DNA of 44,352 bases. Origin: JANNNF01 sp040385825. GTDB taxonomy: Bacteria > Pseudomonadota > Alphaproteobacteria > Rhodobacterales > Rhodobacteraceae. The position numbers and the translations under genes are program-made. Positions 25,197-33,553 of the stretch are shown one piece after another. The stretch is taken from the NCBI GenBank assembly GCA_040385825.1, contig JAZKGQ010000035.1:1-44352 (forward strand), given 5' to 3'. The notes below the pieces were generated by a model, which saw only the letters and a program-made list of their open reading frames with translations, searched no databases and was not told the origin of the DNA. How positions within the stretch are numbered: position 1 is the stretch's first letter; every line of letters starts with the position of its first letter.

Positions 25197-26273
25197 ATGA
25201 CACCACCCGGCGTACTTCCGGCACAGGCCCTGCGGGCGATGATCGCCGATGGGGCCATCACGGCCAGCCCGGCAATCGACGACAGCCAGATCCAGCCCGC
25301 CAGTCTGGACCTGCGGCTTGGGACTGTCGCCTACCGGGTGCGGGCGTCGTTTCTGGCGGGGGCCGGGCGCAAGGTCAGCGACCGGATTGCCGAGTTTGAA
25401 ATGCACCGGGTCGATCTGTCTGCCGGGGCCGTGCTGGAAAAAGGTTGCGTCTATGTGATCCCGCTGGCGGAACGGCTGACCCTGCCTGCGGGCATCACGG
25501 CGGTCGCAAATGCCAAATCCTCGACCGGGCGGCTGGACCTGTTGACGCGGACGATCGCCGATGGCGGGGTGGAATTCGACCGGATTCCCGAAGGGTACAC
25601 CGGGCCCTTGTATGCCGAGGTCTGCCCGCGCAGCTTTTCGGTGCTGGTGCGGGCGGGGCAGCGGCTGAACCAGATCCGGTTCCGCGCCGGGCAATCGGTG
25701 GTCAATGATGCCGACCTTGCCACGCTGCACGCGGCAGAGCCGCTGGTGTCAGGGCAGGCGATGATTTCCGATGGGCTGGGGTTTTCGGTCGATCTGTGGC
25801 CCGCCAAGGGCAACCTTGTCGGCTACCGCGCCAAGCCGCATGCCGGGGTGATCGACCTGGACCGCATCGGCCACTACCCGGCCGCCGATTTCTGGGAGGA
25901 GATCAGGACCACCGAAGGCCGCATCATCCTGGACCCCGGCGCCTTCTACATTCTGGTCAGCCGCGAGGCGGTGACGATCCCGCCCGACTATGCCGCCGAG
26001 ATGGCCCCTTATCTGGCGATGGTGGGCGAGTTCCGGGTGCATTACGCCGGGTTCTTCGACCCCGGTTTCGGCCATGCCACCGCAGGCGGCGCGGGGTCGC
26101 GCGGCGTGCTGGAGGTGCGCTGCCACGAGGCCCCGTTTGTGCTGGAACATGGACAGGGGGTGGGGCGGCTGGTCTATGAACGGATGAGCACGCGCCCCGA
26201 AAGCCTGTATGGCGCGGGGATCGCGTCGAATTATCAGGGTCAGGGGCTGAAACTGGCCAAGCAGTTCAAGTAA
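25197..26273 (+). CDS. dcd: Double-length dCTP deaminase-like protein
   Basis: A 358-residue protein, about twice the E. coli Dcd (193 aa). It comprises two dUTPase/DCD-like jelly-roll halves. The first (about 1-185) contains ANAKSSTGRLDLLTRT and YAEVCPRSFSVLVRAGQ. The second (about 195-358) contains VGEFRVHYAGFFDPGFGH and VLEVRCHE. The Ser-Ser-x-x-Arg and the DPGFG loops, which belong to one active site in single-domain DCD, are each clear in only one half. Family role: dCTP to dUTP for dTMP synthesis. The ATG at 25197 is preceded by GAGGGG. Confidence 0.9.
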   Translation: MTPPGVLPAQALRAMIADGAITASPAIDDSQIQPASLDLRLGTVAYRVRASFLAGAGRKVSDRIAEFEMHRVDLSAGAVLEKGCVYVIPLAERLTLPAGITAVANAKSSTGRLDLLTRTIADGGVEFDRIPEGYTGPLYAEVCPRSFSVLVRAGQRLNQIRFRAGQSVVNDADLATLHAAEPLVSGQAMISDGLGFSVDLWPAKGNLVGYRAKPHAGVIDLDRIGHYPAADFWEEIRTTEGRIILDPGAFYILVSREAVTIPPDYAAEMAPYLAMVGEFRVHYAGFFDPGFGHATAGGAGSRGVLEVRCHEAPFVLEHGQGVGRLVYERMSTRPESLYGAGIASNYQGQGLKLAKQFK

Positions 26274-26275
26274 GC

Positions 26276-26485
26276 CTACCGGAACCGGCGGGTGATGCGG
26301 GCGGCCTGACGCGCGCGTTTGACCATGTCGCGGCTGGATTTGGCCTGTGCCTGATCGGCCGGCGTCGCCTCGGAGGCCGGTTTGCCCCGGCGGCTGGCAT
26401 AGTCGATGCCCATATCGACGCCCTTGTTCACCACTTTGCGGATGAACAGATTCAGCACCATCTGCACAATGCGGTTCACATCCAT
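26276..26485 (-). CDS. Small conserved protein downstream of scpB (69 aa)
   Basis: A 69-residue basic protein beginning MDVNRIVQMVLNLFIRKVVN, an amphipathic or weakly hydrophobic helix, followed by a basic, Arg-rich tail ending QAARITRRFR. I recognise no domain. The ATG at 26485 lies 4 bases after the scpB stop, so it is probably the last gene of the operon, converging with dcd. Tat genes often follow scpB in alphaproteobacteria; this protein lacks a TatA-type helix pattern and I do not assign it to that family. Function unknown. Confidence 0.65.
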   Translation of the reverse strand: MDVNRIVQMVLNLFIRKVVNKGVDMGIDYASRRGKPASEATPADQAQAKSSRDMVKRARQAARITRRFR

Positions 26486-26489
26486 TGTT

Positions 26490-27128
26490 CTAATCCTCGA
26501 AAAGTTCGGTTTGTCCGATACTTGGCTCGTCTTCTTCATCCGGTTTCTGAACTGCGCCGGGCACGGGCCGGTTGTCCAGCAACCCGGCAGCCCGCAGTTC
26601 CTTCAACCCCGGCAGGTCGCGGGCGGATTCAAGGCCGAAGTGGTCGAGGAAATGGTCCGTCACCACGAAGGTCACCGGGCGGCCCGGCGTCATGCGGCGG
26701 CGGCCCAGCCTTATCCAGTCCAGTTCCAGCAACTGGTCCACCGTGCCGCGGCTGACCGCGACGCCGCGGATTTCCTCGATCTCGGCGCGGGTGACGGGCT
26801 GGTGATAGGCCACGATCGCCAGGGTTTCGGTCGCGGCGCGGGAAAGTTTGCGATGCTCGACCGTTTCCTTGTGCATCAGGTGGCCAAGATCGGGCGCGGT
26901 GCGCATCGCATAGGCATCCCCCACCCGCACGAGGTTGACCCCCCGCCCCTCATAGCGGCGGCGCAGATGGGCCAGCGCCTCGGCGGGGTCGCAGCCATGC
27001 GGCATCCGCGCGGCCAGTTCCGCCACTGTCATCGGGTCTGCACCCGCAAAGAGAATAGCCTCGACCATGCGTTCCTGCTCGCCCATCGGGGGGGCGTCAA
27101 ACAGACTTTTCTCAAAGGAATCGGTCAT
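26490..27128 (-). CDS. scpB: SMC-ScpA-ScpB complex subunit ScpB
   Basis: A 212-residue protein with two winged-helix domains: an N-terminal MVEAILFAGADPMTVAELAARM and a central ETLAIVAYHQPVTRAEIEEIRG motif (about residue 105) typical of ScpB. With ScpA and SMC it forms condensin, which helps chromosome compaction and segregation. The acidic C-terminus is unstructured. The start ATG overlaps the scpA stop by four bases. Confidence 0.95.
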   Translation of the reverse strand: MTDSFEKSLFDAPPMGEQERMVEAILFAGADPMTVAELAARMPHGCDPAEALAHLRRRYEGRGVNLVRVGDAYAMRTAPDLGHLMHKETVEHRKLSRAATETLAIVAYHQPVTRAEIEEIRGVAVSRGTVDQLLELDWIRLGRRRMTPGRPVTFVVTDHFLDHFGLESARDLPGLKELRAAGLLDNRPVPGAVQKPDEEDEPSIGQTELFED

Positions 27129-27910
27129 ATCTGTGTCCGCCGGATCTGGATGGGCGCGAAAGTGTCGCCCTGGCGCAGGGCCACCTGCCCCCGCTTGGCC
27201 AGTTCCAGCACGGCGGCGAAATGGGCGGCGGTGGCAGAGCGGCGGCGCATCGGGTGGCCATCCCAGCCATCGGGCAGGAAGGTGGTCAGGTCCGCCCAAT
27301 CGCCCATATAGCCGATCAGCCCGCGCATCCTGTCCAGCGCCTGTTCCATGGTGAACACATGGTCGCGGTCCATCACGAAGGGGCGGAATTCATCCTTGGT
27401 GCGGATGCGGGCATAGGCGCGCATCAGGTCGATCAGGGTGGCGCCGTAAGTGACCTTGCGGTGCAGGGTCACATCCTCGGGCAGGCCACGGGCAAAGAAG
27501 TTGCGGCCCAACTGGTCACGCGCCATCAGGTCTGCCGAGGCCTGGCGCATCGCGGCCAGCCGTTCCAGCTGATAGGCAAGATGGGCGGCCAGATCTTCGG
27601 CTGACGGGCCATCCTCGCCAGGTTCGGGGGGCAGCAGCAGGCGCGATTTGAGGAAAGCGAGCCAGGCCGCCATCACCAGATAGTCGGCGGCAAGCTCGAT
27701 CCGCAGGGCGGTGGCGCGCTGCACGAAGCCCAGATATTGCTCGGCCAGATCCAGCACCGAGATCTTGCGCAGGTCCACCTTCTGGGTGCGGCTGAGCATC
27801 AAGAGCAGGTCCAGCGGGCCTTCAAACCCATCGACATCGACGATCAGCGCCTCGGCGGCGATGCGGTCAGCGGTCGAGATCCGGTCCGGTTCTGCCCAAT
27901 CGTCATTCAT
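27125..27910 (-). CDS. scpA: Segregation and condensation protein ScpA (kleisin)
   Basis: A 261-residue kleisin. The N-terminal motif FEGPLDLLLMLSRTQKVDLR and DYLVMAAWLAFLKSRLLLP are diagnostic; the C-terminal winged helix is at about residues 185-255. ScpA bridges SMC heads and binds ScpB. The ATG at 27910 overlaps the nagZ stop (ATGA), and its own stop overlaps scpB, so nagZ-scpA-scpB is one translational unit. Confidence 0.95.
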   Translation of the reverse strand: MNDDWAEPDRISTADRIAAEALIVDVDGFEGPLDLLLMLSRTQKVDLRKISVLDLAEQYLGFVQRATALRIELAADYLVMAAWLAFLKSRLLLPPEPGEDGPSAEDLAAHLAYQLERLAAMRQASADLMARDQLGRNFFARGLPEDVTLHRKVTYGATLIDLMRAYARIRTKDEFRPFVMDRDHVFTMEQALDRMRGLIGYMGDWADLTTFLPDGWDGHPMRRRSATAAHFAAVLELAKRGQVALRQGDTFAPIQIRRTQI

Positions 27911-28917
27911 GCCGGCATCAGCGCTGCAAGGTCGGCCTCCAACCCCGCAAGATCGACCGATTCTGGCGTGTGGCGGAGGGCGAGTGCGGCCTGCACGCGG
28001 GCCAGCGTGGCGGGGGTCATGGTGCCTGCGGCGGCTGCCACTTCGACCATCTGGGCCATGTCGCCCTTGCAATGCAGCGCAATATCGCAGCCCGCCGCCA
28101 TCGACCGCGCGGTGCGGTCGGCAAGGCTGCCCGACAGCGCCTGCATGTTCAGATCGTCGGTCATGAGCAACCCCTGAAAGCCGATCTGGTGGCGGATCAC
28201 GTCGATCATCACGCGCGACTGGGTGGCGGGGTTGTCCGCGTCATAGGCGGCAAAGATGATATGCGCCGTCATCGCCATCGGCAGATCGCGCAGCGCGGCG
28301 AAGGGGGCGAAGTCGGTGGCGATCAGGGTGTCGCGGTCGGTGGTGACGGTGGGCAGGTCCAGATGGGTGTCGTTCCGGCTGCGACCATGGCCGGGCATAT
28401 GCTTGACCACCGGCAACACGCCGCCCGCCAGATGGGCGTCGGCCACGGCGCGGGCAATCGCGGAAACCGTATGGGGATCAGTGCCATAGCAGCGGTTCTT
28501 CAGAAACGGATGCGTCAGGTCAGACGCAATGTCGGCCACAGGCGCGCAGTTGGCATCAATGCCCACGGCGCGCAGTTCGGCGGCAATGATCCGTGAGCGC
28601 AGGGCCATGGCGCGGGCAGCAGCGGCCAGATCGCCTGCGCCAAGCACCTGATCCAGCGGCGGGATGAACTCGCGCCAATGGGGGCTGCGCAGGCGTTGCA
28701 CCCGCCCGCCTTCCTGATCGACCAGCACCGGGGCATCGCGGCCCACGGCGGCGCGCATATCGGCGGTCAGGCGCGACAGTTGGGCGGGATTGTCGACATT
28801 GCGGCCAAAGACGATGAAGCCCATCGGGTCCGCGTCGCGAAAGAAATCACGCTCGGAGGCCGAAAGGGTCAGCCCGTCACAGCCAAAGATCGTGGCTCCG
28901 GTACCAGACATGCTCAT
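27907..28917 (-). CDS. nagZ: Beta-N-acetylhexosaminidase NagZ
   Basis: A 336-residue glycoside hydrolase family 3 enzyme for cytoplasmic murein recycling, removing GlcNAc from anhydro-muropeptides. Visible: VLVDQEGGRVQRLRSP (about residue 67), the dyad KHMPGHGRSRNDTHLD (about residue 168), and the nucleophile Asp in LLMTDDLNMQAL (about 245). There is no signal peptide. The start ATG at 28917 overlaps the stop of the SPOR gene; an ATG two codons later is also possible. Confidence 0.93.
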   Translation of the reverse strand: MSMSGTGATIFGCDGLTLSASERDFFRDADPMGFIVFGRNVDNPAQLSRLTADMRAAVGRDAPVLVDQEGGRVQRLRSPHWREFIPPLDQVLGAGDLAAAARAMALRSRIIAAELRAVGIDANCAPVADIASDLTHPFLKNRCYGTDPHTVSAIARAVADAHLAGGVLPVVKHMPGHGRSRNDTHLDLPTVTTDRDTLIATDFAPFAALRDLPMAMTAHIIFAAYDADNPATQSRVMIDVIRHQIGFQGLLMTDDLNMQALSGSLADRTARSMAAGCDIALHCKGDMAQMVEVAAAAGTMTPATLARVQAALALRHTPESVDLAGLEADLAALMPA

Positions 28918-30068
28918 CTTTGCGTCACGGGAATGCAGTTGTCATGATCGGGCATCAGCGCGGCACAGAGGCGGCGGGCGTCATCCTCGGATTCAAACCC
29001 CAGGGCGCGCAGGCGGTAAAACGTGCTGCCGCCGCTGGTGGCCGGTTCGACGACCAGCGACTTTCCGGTCAGAAGCGCGCCGAACTGGCCCTGCAACCGC
29101 CCCCATTCCTCGCGCGCCTGATCGGCGCTGTCAAAGGCGCCCAACTGGACCAACCTTGTGCCCGCGGTCAGGGTGGCGGCGTCAACCTCGGCGGTGGCGG
29201 CTGTGGCGGTGGCGGGTTCGGCAGGTGCGGTTTCGGCGGCAACGGCTGTTTCGGCGGCGGCGGGCGGTGCCTGCTGTACGCCGGGGGTCGGGCCAGAGGC
29301 CACATCGCCGCCGCGCCGCCTTGGCAGGGGCGACCGGGTGACCGCCCCGTCAGGGGCCGCATCCGGCTCTGGCTCGGTCAGATCGGACAGGTCGGGGCTG
29401 CCATCTGCCAGAGCCTCGGCCAGGGCGGCCGTCACGGCATCGTTGATCGAGCTGTCGGCCACAGGATCGGTGACAGCATCGGTTACAGCATCGGTGGCAA
29501 ATTCGGCCACGGGGGCGGTTTCTGTCGGGGCGACAGGGGCCGTCACATCCGGCGCGCCAAGGATGGCCTCGGTTTCGGCGGGGGCCACGGGCAGCGCTGC
29601 GGCAGCCTCTGCGGCAGCCTCTGCGGCCCCACTGGCCGCAGGGTCAAGCGGGGGCGCCGCGGTCAGCCCTGCGCCGTCCTCAAGGCTCAGCTCCACCGGG
29701 CGCGGGGCCAGCACCAGACGGTCGGGTGGCGGGGCGGCGGTGCCTTCGGCGGCGATGTCATTGACCGACAGGCCCTGATAATCGGCCACCGTGCCACCGG
29801 GGTTTTCGGGGGCTATGCGCATCGGCTCCAATGCCGCGCGCACCACCGGCACGCCGGTCACATCGCGCACCGCCAGCTTGTAGCCCCAGATCCCCAGCCC
29901 GATCACCAGCGCCAGCGAGGTTGCCGCACCGGCAAGGTTGATCACACGCTGATAGCGCCCCGGACGCGGGGCGGAATAGCCGTCGAATTCGTCATATTCC
30001 GGATCCGCCATGCCGTGCCTCTGCCTGCGGGGTGGTTGATCCCCCCCTGCATTTGCCTGCTTCGCCAT
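28914..30068 (-). CDS. SPOR-domain membrane protein
   Basis: A 384-residue protein. A cytoplasmic N-terminus, one transmembrane segment (about residues 48-68, VINLAGAATSLALVIGLGIW), a long low-complexity periplasmic linker rich in Ala/Val/Thr/Asp with VTDA and AAAEAA repeats, and a C-terminal SPOR domain (about 305-384, TRLVQLGAFDSADQAREEW, then STFYRLRALGFESEDDARRL). SPOR domains bind denuded glycan strands at the division septum. It sits between argS and nagZ, the common alphaproteobacterial order. The start is the ATG at 30068. Confidence 0.9.
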   Translation of the reverse strand: MAKQANAGGDQPPRRQRHGMADPEYDEFDGYSAPRPGRYQRVINLAGAATSLALVIGLGIWGYKLAVRDVTGVPVVRAALEPMRIAPENPGGTVADYQGLSVNDIAAEGTAAPPPDRLVLAPRPVELSLEDGAGLTAAPPLDPAASGAAEAAAEAAAALPVAPAETEAILGAPDVTAPVAPTETAPVAEFATDAVTDAVTDPVADSSINDAVTAALAEALADGSPDLSDLTEPEPDAAPDGAVTRSPLPRRRGGDVASGPTPGVQQAPPAAAETAVAAETAPAEPATATAATAEVDAATLTAGTRLVQLGAFDSADQAREEWGRLQGQFGALLTGKSLVVEPATSGGSTFYRLRALGFESEDDARRLCAALMPDHDNCIPVTQR

Positions 30069-30085
30069 GAGGCCCTTGCGTTCGA

Positions 30086-31828
30086 TCAGCGCATTTCCTC
30101 GACCGGCGTCACGCCCAAGATACCAAGGCCTGCGCAAATGACAACGCCGGTGGCACGCGCGAGGGCGATTTTCGACTGCGATATGGCCGTATCTTCCTGC
30201 AGGAACCGAAGCGAGGCCTCGTCATTGCCCTTGTTCCACAGCCCGTGAAAGTCGGACGCGAGTTCAAACAGATAAAAGGCCACCCGGTGGGGTTCGTTGG
30301 CGCGGGCGGCGATTTCCACCAGACGCGGCCATTCGGCCAGCTTGCGCGCCATGGCAAGTTCGGCCTCGTGCCCCAGTTTGCCCAGATCGGCGGCTGCAAG
30401 CGTGGCATCGTCGCAGGCCACCCCCGCATCGCGCGCCTTGCGCAGAACCGAGTTCACGCGGGCATTGGCGTATTGCACATAGAACACCGGGTTGTCCTTG
30501 GACTGTTCCAGCACCTTGGCAAAGTCGAAATCCAGCGCCACGTCGTTCTTGCGGGTCAGCATCATGAAGCGGGTGACATCGGCCCCCGCCTGTTCGACCA
30601 CATCGCGCAGGGTGACAAAGGTGCCCGCGCGCTTGGACATCTTGAACGGCTCGCCGTTCTTGAACAGTTTCACCAGTTGCACCAGCTTGATGTCCAGCGG
30701 CACCCGGCCCCCGGACAGGGCCGAAACCGCCGCCTTCATCCGTTTGACATAGCCGCCATGGTCAGCGCCCAGAATGTCGATCAACTGATCAAAGCCGCGC
30801 TGCACCTTGTCAAAGTGATAGGCGATATCGGGGGCGAAATAGGTCCAGCCGCCATCGGATTTCATCACCGGGCGGTCCACGTCATCGCCATGCGCCGTGC
30901 TGCGGAACAGGGTCTGGACGCGGGGTTCCCAATCATCCAGCGTCTTGCCCTTTGGGGGTTCCAGCGTGCCCTCATAGATCAGGCCCATGTCGCGCAGCGT
31001 CTGGATCGCGGCCTCGATCTTGCCCGTGCCGTACAGCGCCTTTTCGGACGAGAACACATCCATCTGCACGCCCAGCATCGCCAGATCGCCGCGAATTTCG
31101 TCCATCATCATCCTGGTGGCAAATTCGCGCACATCCAGCAGCCATACGGATTCGGGCTGGTCCAGCAGCGTGGCCCCCCATTTGTCCTTCATCGCTTGGC
31201 CGACCGGGATCAGGTAATCGCCGGGGTACAGGCCTTCGGCGATTTCAGGGTCCAGCCCATGCGCCTCGCGGTAGCGTTCATAGGCGCTGCGCGCCAGCAC
31301 ATCGACCTGCGCGCCGCCGTCGTTGATGTAATATTCGCGCGTCACGTTCCAGCCGGAATAGGCCAGCAGCCGGGCAAGGGCATCGCCCACCACGGCACCG
31401 CGCACATGGCCCACATGCATCGGGCCGGTCGGGTTGGCAGAGACAAACTCGACGTTGACCTTTTGCCCTGCGCCAAGGCTGGATTTGCCATATTCGGTGC
31501 CCATGGTCAGCGCGGCCTTGACCACGCCCTGCCACAGGTCCGGGGTCAGCGACAGGTTCAGGAAACCGGGGCCTGCCACATCGACCCGTGCCACACGCGG
31601 ATCGGTCCGCAGCCGGGTCGCAAGGGCATCGGCGATGACGCGGGGAGCAAGGCTGGCGGGTTTTGCCAGCACCATCGCGGCATTGGTCGCCATGTCGCCG
31701 TGGCTGGCCTCGCGCGGGGGTTCCACGGTGATGGCCGCGGTATCCAGACCGCCGGGCAGCACGCCCGCCGCCACAAGATCGGCAACCGCCGCAACGACAA
31801 GGCTGCGGATATCGGCAAAGAGGTTCAT
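30086..31828 (-). CDS. argS: Arginyl-tRNA synthetase
   Basis: A 580-residue class I synthetase that charges tRNA-Arg. HIGH variant HVGH in SANPTGPMHVGHVRGAVV (about residues 130-147), KMSK in FKMSKRAGTFVTL, a DALR anticodon-binding domain at the C-terminus (about 460-580), and an N-terminal additional domain. The ATG at 31828 is chosen; a longer frame would extend through the leader hairpin. It heads the argS-SPOR-nagZ-scpA-scpB operon. Confidence 0.97.
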   Translation of the reverse strand: MNLFADIRSLVVAAVADLVAAGVLPGGLDTAAITVEPPREASHGDMATNAAMVLAKPASLAPRVIADALATRLRTDPRVARVDVAGPGFLNLSLTPDLWQGVVKAALTMGTEYGKSSLGAGQKVNVEFVSANPTGPMHVGHVRGAVVGDALARLLAYSGWNVTREYYINDGGAQVDVLARSAYERYREAHGLDPEIAEGLYPGDYLIPVGQAMKDKWGATLLDQPESVWLLDVREFATRMMMDEIRGDLAMLGVQMDVFSSEKALYGTGKIEAAIQTLRDMGLIYEGTLEPPKGKTLDDWEPRVQTLFRSTAHGDDVDRPVMKSDGGWTYFAPDIAYHFDKVQRGFDQLIDILGADHGGYVKRMKAAVSALSGGRVPLDIKLVQLVKLFKNGEPFKMSKRAGTFVTLRDVVEQAGADVTRFMMLTRKNDVALDFDFAKVLEQSKDNPVFYVQYANARVNSVLRKARDAGVACDDATLAAADLGKLGHEAELAMARKLAEWPRLVEIAARANEPHRVAFYLFELASDFHGLWNKGNDEASLRFLQEDTAISQSKIALARATGVVICAGLGILGVTPVEEMR

Positions 31829-31838
31829 CTGATCAAAT

Positions 31839-31881
31839 CCTGTCTCACAGGCTCTGGGGATGCCAGAGGCTGCGAGACAGG
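31839..31881. repeat. Hairpin in the argS leader
   Basis: CCTGTCTC (31839-31846) pairs with GAGACAGG (31874-31881), and an inner CTCTGG (31852-31857) pairs with CCAGAG (31863-31868). It lies 11 bases upstream of the argS start on the minus strand. It could be a leader structure or the end of the upstream gene's transcript; no T-run is present. Confidence 0.55.
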
Positions 31882-31930
31882 TCAAGGCATTGGGGCTTGG
31901 TCATGGCGCCGCCGATTGCGGTGCGGGCGG

Positions 31931-32413
31931 CTATTCCCCGCGCCGCCAATCGCCCAAGGCCGGGTTTTCGGCATCCTGGGCGGGTGTTGCAGGCAGAGGC
32001 GGCGCCCCCGTTCCGGCGCGGTTGCGGAAATAGAACGTCTCGCGCGCACCAAAGTAGAAGGCCACCACCGCCCCAAGCAGCCACCACAAGGGTTCGGGCA
32101 CCGCGTTCAGCCCGACCATGCGCTGCGCGAACTGCGGCGGATCGACCATGGCATAGACGAACATTCCGATGGTGCCAAAGGCCAGCAGCGGGCGCGGCAG
32201 GCGGTTCAGCCCGTCGACCAGACTGTCAAACCAGCCCGCGTTGGCCTGCCCGTATTCCTGCCCAAGCTGGTTCAGAGCGGCCATTTGTGCGGCGGCCGAC
32301 AGCTCCATCCGCTTGGTGGCCGACGGGGTGAACACTTCGGCCACGCCCGTTGCCGCATCGGCCAGCGCCGTCACCGTGCCCGCCTGCCCAAGTATCTTGC
32401 CGATCACCCCCAT
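31931..32413 (-). CDS. GTA-type three-transmembrane holin
   Basis: A 160-residue protein with hydrophobic segments at about residues 78-95 and 105-127, and a weaker one near 5-25. The RMELSAAAQMAALNQLGQEY region and overall pattern match the GTA_holin_3TM family (PF11351), holins linked to the gene transfer agent of Rhodobacterales. Holins let the endolysin cross the inner membrane. The ATG overlaps the end of the endolysin gene by 10 bases, so the two are co-translated. The rest of the GTA cluster is not in the window; in R. capsulatus the lysis genes are also unlinked from the structural cluster. Confidence 0.82.
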   Translation of the reverse strand: MGVIGKILGQAGTVTALADAATGVAEVFTPSATKRMELSAAAQMAALNQLGQEYGQANAGWFDSLVDGLNRLPRPLLAFGTIGMFVYAMVDPPQFAQRMVGLNAVPEPLWWLLGAVVAFYFGARETFYFRNRAGTGAPPLPATPAQDAENPALGDWRRGE

Positions 32414-33015
32414 GCTGCCACCCGTGCGCTGTGCTGGGCTGCGGTCAGGTGATAGCGGGCGCTGATGAATTCCTCGGCCCGTGTGATCCAGCCGCCCTTG
32501 CCGCCATCGCGCCTGCGGGCGTATTTGCGGCTGGCAGGGCGGTGGTCGGCCAGCGCGTAGTAATAGTTGCGTCGCGCGATGCCGTAGGCATCGGCCAGAT
32601 GGCTGGGGGCGGCCTCGGCGGCCAGCTGGGCTGCGCGAAGGGTCTGCGGGCCGATCACCCCATCGGGGTCGCAGGGAAAGCCCATGTCGGTCAGCAGACG
32701 TTGCAGCACCTTGACCGCATTGGACCCGGCATTGACATACATGTCGAACACCGACGGCTGCAAGACTTCGGGCAGGGCCGCGACGCCGGGGCGGCGGAAG
32801 TAGTGCTCTATATAGATATCAACCGCTTGCGCCGCTGTCAGGGCGCGCACATCCGCCGTGTCGATGCGGGCATCGCGGGTCAGGTCAAGCCCAAGGCGGC
32901 GCAGGGTCTGGATCGTGACACCGTGGTTGGTGGCCCCGCCCGGATCAGAGGGGTCATTCACAAAGCCGCCCTCTCGGGCGACGATTTCTTCGGCAAGGGC
33001 GCGGACAGTTTTCAT
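32404..33015 (-). CDS. GTA/phage-type endolysin (glycoside hydrolase 108)
   Basis: A 203-residue muramidase. The catalytic N-terminal motif EEIVAREGGFVNDPSDPGG (Glu in EGGF) and ATNHGVTIQTLRRLG define GH108, and a PG_binding_3-like domain follows (CDPDGVIGPQTLRAAQLA, about residue 123). No signal peptide is visible, consistent with holin-dependent export. The ATG at 33015 starts MKTVRALAEEIV. With the adjacent holin it forms a two-gene lysis module resembling the R. capsulatus GTA lysis genes. Confidence 0.88.
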   Translation of the reverse strand: MKTVRALAEEIVAREGGFVNDPSDPGGATNHGVTIQTLRRLGLDLTRDARIDTADVRALTAAQAVDIYIEHYFRRPGVAALPEVLQPSVFDMYVNAGSNAVKVLQRLLTDMGFPCDPDGVIGPQTLRAAQLAAEAAPSHLADAYGIARRNYYYALADHRPASRKYARRRDGGKGGWITRAEEFISARYHLTAAQHSARVAAWG

Positions 33016-33057
33016 GGTTCTCTCCAAAGGCTGGACGGCCTCAGGGTGGAACGACGC

Positions 33058-33063
33058 GGTTAA
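33058..33063 (-). promoter_or_regulatory. Possible CtrA half-site upstream of the lysis genes
   Basis: TTAACC on the minus strand, 43 bases upstream of the endolysin start, equals one half of the CtrA motif TTAA-N7-TTAA (TTAACC form). GTA expression in R. capsulatus depends on CtrA. Six bases are easily met by chance. Confidence 0.25.
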
Positions 33064-33087
33064 CGCGGGCAAAAGCGGGCGCGCGGT

Positions 33088-33546
33088 CTATGTCTCGGGC
33101 TGCGGGTCGACGTAGACGCCCTGTTCCTTCAGCGCGTCCAGCACCTCTTTGGGCATGTAGGTTTCATCATGCTTGGCAAGGATTTCGGTGGCGATGAAGG
33201 TTTCGCCCTGCATCTGCCCGGTGCCGACCATGCCCTGCCCTTCGGCGAACAGATCGGGCAGAACGCCGGTGAACTGCACCGGAATGGACTGGTTGGTGTC
33301 GGTCACAGCAAAGCTGACGGTTTCGCCCTGCCCCCGGATCAGCGATCCTGCCTCGACCAGCCCGCCGATGCGGAACACCTCGCCCGCGCGGGGCGGGTCG
33401 CTGACCACCTGACTGGGCGAGCGGAAGAAGTTGATCCCGTCGCGCATGGCATAGCCAATCAGCGCGGTGGACAGGGCCAGCGCCACGAAGGCCAGCACGA
33501 TCACCTGAACCCGGCGTTGTTTCTTAAGACCTTTCAAGCCTGCCAT
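33088..33546 (-). CDS. ccmE: Cytochrome c maturation heme chaperone CcmE
   Basis: A 152-residue protein with an N-terminal anchor (residues 14-33) and a periplasmic OB-fold domain. The heme-binding His126 lies in LAKHDETYMP with Tyr130 four residues later, as in E. coli CcmE. It carries heme covalently from CcmC to apocytochrome c. No other ccm gene is in the window. It lies 7 bases after argC on the same strand, so it may be co-transcribed with argC, an order seen in Rhodobacteraceae. Confidence 0.95.
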   Translation of the reverse strand: MAGLKGLKKQRRVQVIVLAFVALALSTALIGYAMRDGINFFRSPSQVVSDPPRAGEVFRIGGLVEAGSLIRGQGETVSFAVTDTNQSIPVQFTGVLPDLFAEGQGMVGTGQMQGETFIATEILAKHDETYMPKEVLDALKEQGVYVDPQPET

Positions 33547-33553
33547 GCGTGCC

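Noticed and set aside
31931..33015. Holin and endolysin as a prophage
   Set aside because: No integrase, capsid, tail or terminase genes and no compositional shift; the GTA-type reading fits better.
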